Below are positions 52,408 to 64,000 of a DNA stretch of 64,000 nucleotides, in pieces. Positions within the stretch are counted from its first letter, which is position 1, and each line of letters opens with the position of its first letter. Under the pieces are notes generated by a model, which made no database searches, was not told the origin of the DNA, and saw only the letters and a program-made list of their open reading frames with translations. Source of the DNA: Seiridium cupressi (Eukaryota > Ascomycota > Sordariomycetes > Amphisphaeriales > Sporocadaceae). The stretch is taken from assembly GCA_036674765.1 (NCBI GenBank), contig JARVKI010000047.1, positions 269,583-333,582 on the forward strand, in the 5' to 3' direction. The position numbers were made by a program, and so were the translations under genes.

Positions 52408-53265
52408 ATGACGAGAGCGCTGCTGGGCCGATTCACTCGTCGGCTCTGGGCGCCCAAGCAGCATCTTTTGAGACGCCATGTGTCGACCTCCCATACCAAA
52501 AGTCCGACTCTGGTCGCCAAGAAGAAGCAGCGAAATCGACAGGGCTCGTCCAGCAACACTGACCTCAAGCTACGAGGTGTGTATCTGAAAAACCCGGATG
52601 CAGACATGGACGTCACCCCGAGTACGCATGTCACCGACGTGGCCTCCGAGCATGATATTGGCTTTCCCATCACGCTGAAACGCCTCGTCCTCGGGCTCAC
52701 GCGCAATCCGACCAACATACAGGTCCAGTACAGCAGCCGTCACGTCTTCGACCGAAATGACATGAAATGGCTCGATTCACTTGAACACCCATTCGCAGGA
52801 TCTGTGCTGGATCGTTACATCGAGTGGTCCGACGGAAGCCGGCCCCTGTGGTGGTCTGTCGGTGCCTGGGGGAATGCGGCGCCGTTCGTTTGCACTACGG
52901 CCCAGCGTCGGTTAAAACGTGGGATACGGCTTGCGCTTGAGGAGCGCGGATATGATCAATTTGGGAGAAGACTGGTCGAGTACGGGCAGAAGCTGGATAT
53001 CAACAACCCCCTGAACCTTGTGGGTACCTTGAGGATCAACTGCAGCAGACCAAAGGAGTTTTGCCAGCTGACGTCGCCGGCTATATTCTCATTGGGGAAG
53101 GTTATAATCGCAGATGCAATATCGAAGCTCATGGTCGTGCAAAGCGAGCATGGCCCAGGCTCCAAGAAGAAGCGTTGGATACCAGGACGCAACCGAGCCT
53201 CAGGTTCGCAACAGCAGCAGCCAAGGGGGAAGCCAAAGCCAATACCCAAGAGGCCTTCCGAGTGA
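52408..53265 (+). CDS. Probable mitochondrial protein of unknown function
   Basis: Single exon, 285 aa from the ATG at 52408; the frame is open further upstream from a GTG at 52345, but the ATG gives a good mitochondrial presequence (MTRALLGRFTRRLW, then HLLRRHVSTSHTKS). After it comes a conserved-looking body: DIGFPITLKRLVLGLTRNP, SSRHVFDRNDMKWLDSLE, RPLWWSVGAWGNAAPF, RRLKRGIRLALEERGYDQFG and GTLRINCSRPKEF. The tail is basic (KKKRWIPGRNR; a QQQQ run). I do not recognise a family. The overall pattern, a presequence plus a compact globular body and basic tail, would suit a mitoribosome or mitochondrial RNA factor, but that is a guess. A +1-offset frame is also open from about 52950 to 53396; the tail could differ if an intron exists there. 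Confidence 0.65.
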   Translation: MTRALLGRFTRRLWAPKQHLLRRHVSTSHTKSPTLVAKKKQRNRQGSSSNTDLKLRGVYLKNPDADMDVTPSTHVTDVASEHDIGFPITLKRLVLGLTRNPTNIQVQYSSRHVFDRNDMKWLDSLEHPFAGSVLDRYIEWSDGSRPLWWSVGAWGNAAPFVCTTAQRRLKRGIRLALEERGYDQFGRRLVEYGQKLDINNPLNLVGTLRINCSRPKEFCQLTSPAIFSLGKVIIADAISKLMVVQSEHGPGSKKKRWIPGRNRASGSQQQQPRGKPKPIPKRPSE

Positions 53266-53937
53266 CACTATCTACGACCGGAAGCGAGAAACTTGCAGAG
53301 GTTTTGGCCATACTGAAAAGTGTCGCAGGCGGCATAGTCGGCCGATATGCTCTAAATAATAGCAATGCAGGGCACCATTTCGGGGCCTCCAACTAATCCA
53401 TGCTTGGGCAAGGGCGCAGGCAATGTCTATTAGGTTTATGGCTTTGATGCATATAAAGGAATTCTTGTAAAAACACGTGTACACAAAATGGTGGAGAGAC
53501 GGACATTGTACCTATCAGTGTATCATTAAATGTACATTATGACTATTTGATACCCATGTTTGGTAGCCGCTGTGAGATATGTTAGGTAGATAATTATATT
53601 CAAGCTGAAGCTAACTGTCCCAAGCATTTGACCATTCCATTGGCGACATCTATTGGCGACATCTATTGGCGACATCTATAATTGCTCTGAATAACTCGAG
53701 TTCCTAAAGTTGGAGCTGGTTTCGCAGTTGCGGCTGGCTCATCAATGGTAGAAAAGAAAGTCCAAGCTTGGATTTGATCGACGCATGCAATCAATGCCCC
53801 TGCTTGCTAGTGACACCCTTGTCGACACGCAATCACAACCTCCAGAAATCCAAACGTCAAGAGTTGACTGCTTGAAACCTTGCATTACCACACCAATTGC
53901 TCGCCAGTCCACGTCATTCCAAGATCGCAAACTCAGC
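53266..53937. other. Intergenic upstream of CHS5
   Basis: Includes the three-copy 13-bp tandem repeat at 53639-53677. The frame upstream of the CHS5 ATG stays open to 53785, but family members begin at the ATG at 53938, so this is treated as leader. Confidence 0.45.
53639..53677. repeat. Perfect 13-bp tandem repeat, three copies
   Basis: ATTGGCGACATCT repeated three times without a mismatch, about 260 bases before the CHS5 ATG. Likely a recent minisatellite expansion; effect on the CHS5 promoter unknown. Confidence 0.85.
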
Positions 53938-55216
53938 ATGTTGGTCTCATTGACCGTCGGCAAGGTCGACGCCGGCGTCACTGTGCTTTTGACGCCTGAC
54001 AAACGCTTGGTAGGTGTCCTCTTCTCAGGCTGTGAAGCTTAATGAATGGGAAAAGCCACGAGCCTGTCGCATAGGCTTTCGTGAGCTGCAGTCCATTCGG
54101 GAGCACTCTTCGAGCCGTCTAAGCTCTCTTCGATTGCACCTGAGCTAATCAGACTATTCTCTCTAGATCGAATTCCCCTCCATCCTCCTCCCGCCTAACA
54201 TTGCCTCGGGCTCCATCGTCGACATCACCGTCTCGCGCAACACCAAGTCCGAGTCCGCCGCCGAGTCGCGCTTCTCTGCCTTGCAAGACCAGATCCATAA
54301 TGCTTTCGGCGCCTCTGAGCCCTCTGTCCCCGTCCTGCGCTGCCGCAATGCCACACAGACCTCCGTCGTGCTGGAGTGGGATCCCATCGAGCTGGCCACG
54401 GCCGACCTGATCTCGCTGAGCCTCTACAGAAATGGTCAGAAGGCAGGAAACATCCCCCGCCCCCTACACATGCACAGCACGAAGATCAGTGGGCTGGCCG
54501 TTGATACCGAGTACTCGTTCCACTTGGTCCTACGCACGAGCGCCGGCACCTTCAGGTCCGAGGAGGTCGTGGTCAAGACGCACAAGATGACGGATCTGTC
54601 GGGCATTACCATCACCACTGGAATCCTTCCCGGCACCATGAAGGAGTCTCTCACGAAGGCGGTTGAGAGAATCGGGGCCAAGATCGTGGATGGTGTTAGG
54701 ATCGACACGACGCATTTTGTGACCACCGAGGGCAGAGGTATGGCTTGGGAGAAGGCCGTTGAGATGAATATTCCCGTGGTCAGACCTGAATGGGTTGAGG
54801 CTTGTGAGAAGAACGGCAGGATTCTTGGAGTCACCAAGTTCTACCTCGATGCCGTGCGACCGGGCCCGTCAGAGACTGAAAGTGAGGCCCAGCGGCCGGC
54901 GCAGCCCGAACCTCAGGAGAAGGCCCTCCCTCCTGAGCCATCAGCTGCGAATGGCGAGTCAAAGAAGTCTGAGGAGAAGGATGATGACGACAGCAGTGAT
55001 GACGAAGATGAGACAGGCGACAGTGAGAAGGGCGAAGAGAAGGCAAGGGCGGAAGCGGAGCAGAAGATGAGACTCGAAGACAAGGCAGAGCAGAAGGTTG
55101 CCTTGCGACCGAAGGAGGGCGAGAAGGCGGAACAGGGTGGTGATGACGAAGACGAAGACGAGAAGCCTGCGCCAAGTCCAGGGGATGGAGCAAGCTTTCA
55201 GGATGTCGCGTTGTGA
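53938..55216 (+). CDS. CHS5: CHS5, exomer-associated chitin synthase transport protein
   Basis: Scaffold of the exomer coat at the trans-Golgi that carries chitin synthase III and other cargo to the cell surface. Two exons, 53938-54009 and 54167-55216, encode about 373 aa. The first exon encodes the conserved CHS5 start (MLVSLTVGKVDAGVTVLL). The N-terminal dimerization domain continues with IEFPSILLPPNIASGSIVD. A fibronectin III domain follows (about residues 75-164, VLEWDPIELATADLISLSLY). A BRCT domain spans about 165-252 (GAKIVDGVRIDTTHFVTTEG, NIPVVRPEWVEAC). The C-terminal third is disordered and alternates acidic and Lys-rich blocks. It is shorter than the 671-aa yeast protein, as usual in filamentous fungi. 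Confidence 0.94.
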
Positions 55217-58200
55217 GCTGGCCAAGAAAATTTAGGCACAAGTGCGGACAATGGGAGGGTTCTTGTGAGCATGGAGTTCAGAGGTAGGGAACGTGTATCA
55301 CTTGCAGTAACTCGAAAACCGCTTTGGTGATAATACTGAGAATGATTAGAACTATACACTAATAATATGCCAAAGTGTTTATGGCTGACCCAGTCGCTGT
55401 GCTACTGATCTTGATTTGAAGTTACTATGCACATAATCCAATGCTAAATCTCGTGTGAACAAACCAATATTTGGAAATATATTTTCATGTCTACTATATA
55501 CTACGCGCCCAGACTCGATGTTCTTGTTGAATAAGTGAAACTTGGTATAGTCCCAATACACACAAGATGGCCAAGATACAGCGTCGCCATATACCACAGA
55601 GACGCAATGAGAGCAACACTGAATCAGGCAAGGTATGTCATAAATAGGTATACCTGTCGAAGATCTGGTAGCACTGCTCGAGAATCTGCGTGTCCTCGAT
55701 CCATTTCTATTTTACTAGGAGGTTTTAGCTGCCAATCATTGCCTGCACATGTTTTTATAAGGAAATATGTGGCACTTTTGCATGGCGGCTGGATCAGGTT
55801 GTACCAAATCGATGGCAATGCATTGACTAATTACATGCAAGCTAACCTGGCAATATGTTGAACCCCATTGTAGATAGGAGATAGATATTGCCCATACTAG
55901 AATATTTCTCATGTCTCGGATTGTATAGATAAATCCCCAGCAAGTAATATGAAGCGTTATGAGCACTTCTGTAGTAGCAAACATGTAACTGCCCCCGTGT
56001 AATTATCACCTCAGTTGGCCACCTTGGAATTTATTCAAACACTTGCGCCCAAGTAATCTCCGTTATGTATTGTATCAAGAAAGTCGCGCTCCTGCCATTT
56101 TGAAGGAGGCTCGTGTCTGGCAACATATTCGCACCTCGGCTCGCCTCTTACTTACTACAAGCACCGTCGATCTACACATGTTTTTATTCCACCGCCGGAA
56201 GCCCTATACTTGGAAACACCGTTCCTGTCTCGATTACAAACCCCTTCCAAACCTCCCAGTAAGAAATTAAAACGTATTATTCTAATCACGTCACGGGCAT
56301 CATCAGAGGATAGACAGGATCAGGGGTGTTCTCTCACAACCGGCCTCGCCGTATAACATATCGAGGATCATGCGTACTACTCTATTTGCCAAACCCACGG
56401 ATCAGTACAGTCTGTCACACTGTCATGCGAGTATACATACTATGACATATGCATAAGCACGTGGTTTCAACGTAGCGGCAGCTGTCCCCTCTGCCAGCGC
56501 CGCCTAAAGCACATGTGCGGCACGAAGCCGACGAAAGGCACCTGGCGATGTCGCCCATAAAGTAAAGGCATCGCCTAGCTGACTCAATGACCGCTTCGTA
56601 TCCTGGAGAAAGAATATGCTCAAGTCGGCGGCCATAAGACCGAGGTGCTCCTCCTCGAGGTATGCATTCCATCATATAGAAAAGGGCTGCCGATATGACA
56701 CTGCACTAGAATGGAATGGCCAGTGGAATAAGCTATTTATGTATTGATTCAATCTAATTGGACATAATATTATTTGAATTGAGTTTCCTATACGGCGAAA
56801 GAGGATATATTGAGGCATGTATTTACAACGCTAATTCAGACATGGACGATGTAGAGATAATTTGTTCCGATGAAACTATTTCCATCTCCGACCCCAAGGT
56901 TTCGAACACGAATCAGGTTTGATTCTCTGCAAAGTAACCACCGATCTATAGGTTTGCCCAGATCATATGCATAATAACGCCAAACTCCAAGGCTTGAGCC
57001 CAGACTCATAGCCAGGAGAATTGTATCAAATGCTGCCGTAAGGCCTGGCGCGGCCACTTGCAGGAGAGTAGACAATACAGAGCCATAGTAGAATAGGGAG
57101 CACGATTATCAGCAAGCACACACGCGGCATCATAACGTGGTGCCGGTAATTTGTTTTACGACGCCACCTATCTACAGTGTCTTTGACTTGTAGCATTCAC
57201 TGGGTCAACTTGAGTTCGTGGAACGTTGCAAAGGCCGACCGAGAAACATTCAGTAGGCGTTGTTAAGCGTTGACAGTCTGCATATCTGAGCTCGTCTCAA
57301 CTTGTGGATTGCGAAGGAGGAGAGGACAAGAAGAAAAGCACAAATGCAGAAAGAGATCATATACAATAACCTCGGAATAGCCTCAATATTCTGTCCCAGC
57401 AGGATGGCTCGCATGAACAGAGTAGGGATGAAATAGGTGTTCAGTTCTAGACCGTTGAGGCATGGCGGCCATCTCCACTAGGAATGCATGAGTTACTCCT
57501 CTAGAGGCTAGCGCCATCTTACTGTCGATCTTCCAAACCGGGCCTGTCTGAGATCTAGGATACCCCTGCTAGCCTTGAGGGCATTTGAGCACGAAGCGAC
57601 GACGGACACCTCTTCTTGAAGAATGGCTGAGGGTAGCAAGGAAAGCAGTTGCTGCAGTGCTACTATGTGGCAGGGTGGGCGTAGAGTGCCCAAATAGGAT
57701 GGTTGCAAAAAGAAAAACAGCTCAATCTCATCTAGATAGCATTCGCCTTCACTTCTAAAGGGCTAGTCTTCTCGAAGCTCTCGATCTGGCTTCCGAAGGC
57801 AATCCGGGACATCAGACGTCTCGTCGGCAGTCAATGCGCATCACACATTCCTGGAGTTGTTCCCTCGAGGGCGTTTGAAGAACAAGCTCACTAGCCTCCG
57901 ACCTCCACTACCACCGATCTTTCCAGGGTTACGCCTTCTTGCCAACAAACGTCTTCGTCTCATAAACCATCGCAAAACTTCTCGGCATCTTGGTATAATA
58001 CATCATCGTACTCTCGCCCGTGTAACCTCTTCATTTCGAGATTGCCAGGCCGGACCTCACGAAGACATAAGAATCTCGCCGACACCCAGATCTGTTCACT
58101 ACCTGTCTATGCAAACTGCACCCTGCACCTGCATCTGATCGATACCCCACTCACCCACTATTCCACCAACCCAGAGAACTCCCTCAAACAGGACCGGTGC

Positions 58201-58265
58201 CTGCTATAACTTACATTCATACCTTCTCCGGCCCTACTTCCATTCTTATACTCTCACCCTATACA
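55217..58265. other. Intergenic, CHS5 to copper transporter
   Basis: Three kb without a supported gene. Much of it is AT-rich with short repeats of no clear type. The last ~400 bases are pyrimidine-rich and probably the copper-transporter leader; the open frame at 57857-58138 belongs to that leader. Confidence 0.45.
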
Positions 58266-58896
58266 ATGGCGACTGAAGCTGCCACCAGCATGGATATGGA
58301 TATGGACATGTCGTCTTCAACCGCTACGAGCATGACCATGTCCGTCTTCATGAACTCCATGAGCACGCCTCTGTACTCGGAAGCATGGACGCCCAACAGC
58401 GCCGGCACCTACGCAGCGACGTGCATCTTCCTCATCGTTCTCGGCGCGGTCCTGCGTGGACTTCTCGCCGCCAAGACAGTCCAGGAAAGCCGATGGCTCG
58501 ACCGTGAGCTCAGCCGAAGATACGTCGCTGTGCAGGGCAAGCTGCCCGTCTCGGAGCAGATCTCGCAGGACAGCCTCGGCAAGCGCATGACCCTGACGGA
58601 AAACGGTGTTGAGGAGAATGTCATGGTCGTCAAGAAGAATGGCATGACTGTGCGGCCCTGGAGGCTGTCGGTCGACCCTCTACGCGCCCTCATCGACACT
58701 CTCATTGCTGGTGTTGGCTATCTTCTGTAAGCTTTCCCTCTGGTGTCTAGATGATTCATATCGAGAAATGGCTAACATTCCCCAAAGCATGTTGGCAGTC
58801 ATGACGATGAACGTCGGCTACTTCCTCTCGGTTCTTGCTGGTGTGTTTGTTGGCAGTCTACTCGTCGGCCGATACACCATCACCACCGAACACTAG
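58266..58896 (+). CDS. Ctr-family copper transporter
   Basis: Imports Cu(I) across the plasma membrane or exports it from the vacuole, as a trimer. Two exons, 58266-58726 and 58788-58896, encode about 189 aa. The N terminus is Met-rich (MDMDMDMSSS and MTMSVFMNSM), the extracellular copper-catching region. Helix 1 is CIFLIVLGAVLRGLLAA. A cytosolic loop of about 90 residues follows. Helix 2 carries the MxxxM pore motif (MLAVM, residues 155-159) and helix 3 the packing GxxxG (GVFVG, 172-176). The intron, with a GCTAAC branch, splits helix 2 just before the pore motif. No Cys-rich C-terminal tail is seen. Whether it is the plasma-membrane or vacuolar type cannot be told from sequence alone. Confidence 0.93.
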
Positions 58897-61878
58897 GCGT
58901 TGGCTAAAGGCGCGATTTCACTACGAACTACATATACTATATTTCACGATGCACGACCAGGAAGGGATACATTGGGTTGGGAGGTTTTTATTGTTATTGC
59001 TTTGGGAGCCGAGCTTTGTCACCGGCAGGAAAGCCATCTAGGAGGATAGAGTGACAGAGGGCGTTTTGGAGCGGACCATTTGAGTTGTGCAAATTATGCG
59101 CCTTAGCTATATTACATCTACGGGCTATGTTGCTTAGTCGCATGCTGCCCTCTAGTTAGAGCCGAGTGACTGCAGTCTCCCAGACTCGAGTCCTCATCAC
59201 CATACAAAGATCTCTGGACTCCCGCTTCTGTTTCCCTCTGCTGCTGTTTCATCCTCACTTACACAAAAGCTTTAGCACATGCGGGAAACCTTCTCAAACT
59301 CGCTCAACACCCCTGCTAGCTTCAAAGCGAGAGGGGAAACTATTCTCAGGGTCCATTGCCACTTACCGTATAAGTCATAGCGTTTGCTGAGCGGCTTAGA
59401 TAATAATGCTCCGTCGGCTCCGGGTGGAGATGGCAAATCATGGGACATGGGCGGCACACAAGGTATTCCACGACGCAGTCATTGCTGCCGCATCGCCGGT
59501 GGTCTAATGCCGGGCTTTGTCTAATATCCATGGGAAAGGGGAGCGGCGGACATCACCGTTACGGGCCCGGGGCAAGGAGCTCAAGCGTTCATACAGAGGG
59601 CCTCAGCACGACATGGCCCTGGGCCCGTCCCAATGACTCTTGTTCAGAAAATCTGACAATCCCCGTTTTTGTCAACTCTGTTTCTTTCTTGGGCCCGCCA
59701 TGCCACTTTGGCCTAGCTCATTGCCCTTCCTGGAGTTTTCGATCCACCTGCATAAACGCACTTGACGGAACACAGCCATGGTTACGAAACCGACTCTGCT
59801 CGCAGTATACTGTGAATGGTTTAGTGAGCTGGAGCAAGCAACAACCCCCTTCACCGCGTGTTACTTTCGTCATCACGTCAGAATTGGGAAAAGGGCGGTT
59901 TTTTCTTTTCTCTCCTCTTCTTTTCCTCGTCCTCCGCTCCTTTTGTTCTTTCTCCTCTCTGCAAGCATCCTTCTTTTCTTGCCTTGCTACACCAACCAAC
60001 ATGTCAGGGCTTATTTTTTTTTTCTTACAGTTCAACCTACCATGATATTCCGGAATGATGGGCCCTAGTAGTGCACTTTGCATCTACTTTCGGCCGAAGA
60101 TGCTGCCGTCGTGTCCGATGCGAGATTGAGTGACAGGGCTGTGCTCCAAGTTTTACACCTGTGAATCACTCGATGGCTTTATGTTGCACGAGGTGGAAGA
60201 GCGGGAGCGGGAGTGTGACCAAATGAACTGAGAGCAGGAGCTATCCGCGGGCACCTACTTTCCGGAGACCCGACTTCTCAACCATCATGAGTTCAGCCAC
60301 TACGCAATTCGACTACAAGGGCTACAGATGAGCAAAGAACACTGACCATACCGTAGCCGTGGCAATGAACGATCGTCTGATCAGCCAGTGCTCAAAAGAC
60401 GGGGTTCACGGAAGGTCAGATGAATACGCCGGCTATTCAACGAGAAAGACGGGCTTTCACAGGAAGCTTCACAGGCACCGAAGACCGAATGCAATCTATC
60501 AACCATGTGTCCTAAAACGAATGCGGTAAACTACCATTGGACGGAGGAATTGGTCCACCAACGCCCAATACCACTGCCGTCAGCTCAATCTTCGGGACGA
60601 ACACCTGCAAGAGTAGCTGGCGAGGTTTTGATACCAGCAATGAATGAACTCCTGAGTGGGTGGACCTCACAGGGCCTCCTGACAAAAGTTCGTTGACCAG
60701 TGGGTGCTATCGTATCGCACTCGACGCAATTGATCCTGGCCTATCTTACGGAATAGTGACACACTATCGATCAGACAACTGATGTTAGAAAAAAGCCACC
60801 CAGGCTACGAAGCACCATGCAACGGCGAGCAATCATTTGGTTTGTTAATACTTGTCATTTCTCTGCCCCGGCCAACCAGGGGTACTTGTAATTTTGTCCT
60901 AAGCAACTTGTCATGACGCTGGTCAGTTCAGCCATCATATCCTTCTATGAGTTCCGGAATTCCTTTCTGCTACCCTTGGCGATATCAAGCTGGGATGAGA
61001 ATGCTGACAGAGAGAGCCAAAAACTCATGGGGGCTTTTTCATGCCCGGAATCAACGTATCTATGAGCTATCATACAGGTCCTCCCATTATTCGAGTGTGA
61101 CAACCAGGTGCTGCAGGCGCCTGCGGAACAGTGGATGGTAGGTGACGCATTTGACTGCGAGAAACGAACGGGAAGAGAGCTTTGCGTGATGCATAGCCAG
61201 AAAAAAATGGTCATCTGGAAACTTCATTGCGGCGGTCTGTTGGGTGTCGTTCCTGCGAACGGCTTCCTTGTCGCATCAAAGGTCACATGTTCTGCTGACA
61301 TCATAGACAACTTTCAACACAACCAAACATTGCGTTGCTGGCCATCAATTCATGGACATAAGAACCGCGTCGTTCAGGCCATGGCATCATGCGCAGGGAT
61401 CGTGTCGCATCTTTGGGTGGGTCTAAAAACCTCCCAACCATACTTGTTGGTATGGAACCAAAGCCGACTGGACACTCAAGGTGAGGGCATAACTCCTGTG
61501 CCGTAGGAAGGAGTCGAGTCGGTTGGTGAGGAAACTAGCTACAAACAACCTAGGCTTACCCAGGTTGCCGTGCATCCGTTTCGTAAAGAAAGACAAGCAT
61601 TAAGTGTGTCGGATGTCGAAAAAGTCGTCAAGCATGAAAGACTTGGTTCGCGGTATATGCCATAAAACGTGGTCGTTAAAAGGAAACTAGTGGCAGGGGG
61701 GACTCATAAGGAAACAGGAATGTCAAAACGTCCAAAGAACGCCGGGACCACAAATGCTCAGTATTATGACTGCTGTGCTGCCGCATTGGAAATAGCTCCT
61801 GTAAAAATAAGGGCTCGGGAATGCATTATATGTTGGGTATCAGGCGGACGAAGAGGACCATTTCACTAATGGTCGCTT
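58897..61878. other. Intergenic, copper transporter to Mcm1
   Basis: Contains two convergent 3' ends and about 2.5 kb without a supported gene. The 201-codon plus-strand frame at 59440-60045 has a low-complexity Phe/Ser/Leu end encoded by a pyrimidine tract and is not protein-like. The open frame at 61108-61506 has no recognised domain. Confidence 0.45.
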
Positions 61879-62763
61879 TTACGACTGGTGCGAGGCATGC
61901 GAAGGCATGCCCTGCTGCGGTGGCATAGCATACTGCGCACCACGCTGCTGAACGTAGCTCTGGTAGGCCATTGCCTGCTGAGGATCCATCGGAACGTTAG
62001 GCATGTAACCACCAGGCATGTGCGAAGGAGGGATTCCGGGTCGGTTCGACTGGGGCGGTAGTTGGTTGTGCGAGGGCTCCTCAGGCGAATCTACCTGATT
62101 GGAATCATCGACATCCCCGTTCTGCGAGGGCTCGGGCGCGTTCAAACAAGCCTGAAGGACACAGTCAGCTCATATTCCTTCCGCAAGAAGATAAAGAGTA
62201 GTAAACGTACCTGGATAAGATTCTTGCCTTCCGCCTTCGTGACCAGAGGCTGTAGCTTGGGGGTGGTAAAGGTGTAGACAAGACCAGTTTCCGACACCAC
62301 GAGCAGGAGAACTTGAGTACCAGTAAGGACAGATAGCTCGTAGGCCTGCAACGATTTTTGTCAGCGCGACGGTGCCAATTGTGAGGGCAATTGACGCGTG
62401 TAAGTGCTCGATATCGCGATGATCTCAATCGAGGTGCAGTCAAAGGAACACGGGATTGAAGGTGATGCGTGAATGGGATTACTAATTCACAAGTCAATGA
62501 AGAAAGGGACTCACCTTTTTCATAATACCGGCCTTGCGCTTGGAGAAAGTGATGTGGCGACGCGACTTGTCAGTGATGAACTTAATCTCAATCTTGCGAC
62601 GCTCGCGACCACCCTTCTCATCATCATCGTCGTCGTCGTCAGCGGCGATGCTGTTGCGCGGTCGCTTAACGCCGCGGCTCTCGGCGCCGTTGCCATTGCC
62701 GACGTGGGAGTCGTCGAGGTCACCGGCGGTGGATTGGTCGTGTTGGTCAGTGATGTCGGCCAT
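61879..62763 (-). CDS. mcm1: Mcm1-type MADS-box transcription factor
   Basis: Binds CC(A/T)6GG boxes with partner proteins and controls cell-cycle, mating-type and developmental genes in the nucleus. Three exons on the minus strand, 62763-62515, 62345-62211 and 62151-61879, encode about 218 aa. An acidic N-terminal region (run of seven Asp) is followed by the SRF-type MADS domain from about residue 55: RRKIEIKFITDKSRRHITFS, KRKAGIMKKAYELSVLTGTQ, then VLLLVVSETGLVYTFTTPKL. Intron 1 (169 nt) cuts the MADS box after MKK. The C-terminal part is Gln/Pro/Met-rich (PPQSNRPGIPPS, QSYVQQRGAQY), a likely activation region. Fungal Mcm1 proteins share this layout. Confidence 0.96.
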
Positions 62764-64000
62764 TTTGTTTGGTTTCGTCGACAAGATCAATGTGCGATGG
62801 TATGACCAAGAAAAGGCAAAAGGTGGTGGAGATGCTCGATTGAGAGTGGTGCCGACAACCTAGGCTGCTTCTGGCGTCGATGCGTGGAGAGTTTCTGTAG
62901 CAGTTACGGGTTACTCGACTTGTCTTGTTGTAGTAGGCGGTGGCCGGGCGTTGGCTTGCGCTTTGCAGGAATAGGAACAGGAGGGAGGAGCAACTGTCAT
63001 CTCAAAGGGGGAAAGGCAACTTACTGTTTTGAGTCTGGTGTAATCTTCGACGAGGTACGAAGATTCCAAATCAATGGCAAGTCTGGGGGGTGTCTGGAGT
63101 GCTTTATTTGCTTTGTTCAACTGCGATCCAGACGAACAATTGAGAGCCAGGTGAATATTTGATTGATTGTTGGGCTTCCTGATTAGGAATTTCGAGAGTG
63201 CAGCGGGTAGGCTTGTGCTTTTTATGAGAGGGCGCGCAGGCCGGTCAGTGCTCACTGGCGCTCTGGCTGGCGGGCAGGAGATTCTTGCCAAGGAGCCCTG
63301 TCGACTTGGACCTGGGATACTGGAGCACTGGGTCTGACTGGAGCCCGGGCCTTGGAGGCTTGCAGCGGGTACCTGGGCAATGTTTGATAGGCAGGTGCAC
63401 CAGCTCTCAAAGAGTGATAGTGGGATCCCAAGAGTCGGGTTCACAGTGACAATGCTGCAAGTCTTGGGTTGGCTATGCCAAAGCTGCCGCAAGGAGGGGA
63501 AGAAAGAAAAAAAAAAAAAGAACAATTCAGACAGGTGAGAGAAAAAGGAAGTATCGATGCCAGATGTGGACTGGCAGGCGGACTGTGGGATGTTCTTCTG
63601 GGAGTCTGGCAACGGGCGCGATTCCCCAATGAACCGAGCCGACCGCAGATCTGGGCACAGTTCGAGTGTCGCAAGGTCAAAGAGGGTCAAGCCGCGGGAT
63701 CTGTCAAATACGTTTTTGGCGTCTGGATTCCCCTGTCGAGAAAGACCCAAGGATCAAACGACGTGCAAAAGTGATTGATCAGGAAAGGTGAATGCGGGAT
63801 GAATGAAAAGAGGATAGTGAGGTGGTAGCACACGCGCGAGAACGGCCACGGCCACCACAGTCTTAAAAAGGCGAAGGCGGGGAGGGGGGGGGGGGGGGGG
63901 GGGGGGGCGCCCCAACGGGGGGATTTGGGAGCAACCCACAACGGGGGTGGGGGGGGGGCCGGCCCCCCCCCCCGCCCAGGGGGGCGTGCAAAACACCACC
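62764..64000. other. Mcm1 promoter and contig edge
   Basis: The first ~1 kb is pyrimidine-rich on the Mcm1 strand and probably promoter and leader. A 279-codon minus-strand frame (62911-63750) shows no domain and contains a Phe run from a T tract, so it is taken as leader sequence. From 63884 the sequence turns into G and C homopolymers. Confidence 0.5.
63884..63969. repeat. G/C homopolymer runs at the sequence end
   Basis: A run of 24 G is followed by shorter G and C runs, unlike anything else in the window. This is most likely low-quality sequence at a contig end rather than genomic DNA. Confidence 0.7.

Noticed and set aside
53061..53396. Open frame overlapping the end of the 52408 gene with a protein-like look
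   Set aside because: The main frame keeps a conserved-looking block (GTLRINCSRPKEF and following) past this point, and no convincing intron joins the two frames. Kept as an uncertainty on the C terminus.
56880..56960. tRNA-like T-loop sequence (TTCGAAAC on the minus strand)
   Set aside because: The flanks do not pair into a T arm or acceptor stem, and no A box lies at the right distance.
59440..60045. 201-codon frame between the copper transporter and Mcm1
   Set aside because: No domain, ends in a Phe/Ser/Leu-rich stretch from a pyrimidine tract, no splice context.
62911..63750. 279-codon open frame on the minus strand upstream of Mcm1
   Set aside because: No domain, contains a Phe run from a T tract and Ser/Pro-rich low-complexity sequence; it lies where the Mcm1 leader and promoter are expected.

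Overview
The window is fungal nuclear DNA from a filamentous ascomycete (Pezizomycotina). Protein-coding genes have short introns (about 49-170 nt) with GTRNGT-type donors, CTAAC/CTGAC-like branch sites and TAG/CAG acceptors. The gene set includes FlbC, a fungal cyanide hydratase, malate synthase ending in SKL, a fungal-type CHS5 and Ctr-type copper transport. Class Sordariomycetes, perhaps Hypocreales, is my inference from protein wording; it is not proved here. I saw no rRNA, convincing tRNA, CRISPR array or intact transposon.

Left part (1-15 kb), all on +: SMC5 (760-4350), a calpain-like protein with Ser at the catalytic Cys position (7119-8989), fumarase (9721-11515) and malate synthase (13071-14956). 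Fumarase and malate synthase both make malate (TCA cycle and glyoxylate bypass) and lie 1.6 kb apart in tandem.

Middle (15-42 kb) is gene-poor. It holds the conidiation regulator gene flbC (26960-28314), a cyanide hydratase on - (34499-35726) and a four-exon gene for a predicted four-helix membrane protein (38407-39333). That last gene contains a 27-nt microexon, and each of its exons is short enough to be missed by simple ORF scans. About 12 kb before flbC and 6 kb after it hold no gene I can support. A possible decayed reading frame and a small ORF sit near 40 kb.

Right part (42-64 kb) is denser and mostly housekeeping: a 71-aa protein with a myristoylation/palmitoylation-type start (42441-42741), XPF/RAD1 nuclease (-, 43114-45977), a 70-aa hydrophilic protein (46530-46798), WASP/Las17 (47938-49867), eIF1A (-, 51021-51739), a probable mitochondrial protein of unknown function (52408-53265), CHS5 (53938-55216), a Ctr copper transporter (58266-58896) and the MADS factor Mcm1 (-, 61879-62763). 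The last ~120 bases are G/C homopolymers typical of a contig edge.

Functional themes are genome maintenance (SMC5, XPF), central carbon metabolism (fumarase, malate synthase), polarized growth and wall delivery (Las17, CHS5), and developmental transcription (FlbC, Mcm1). I see no biosynthetic gene cluster and no clearly new multigene system. The most unusual items are the Ser-for-Cys calpain-like protein, the small lipid-anchor-type protein and the microexon membrane protein. All exon borders were inferred by eye from splice motifs and family conservation.
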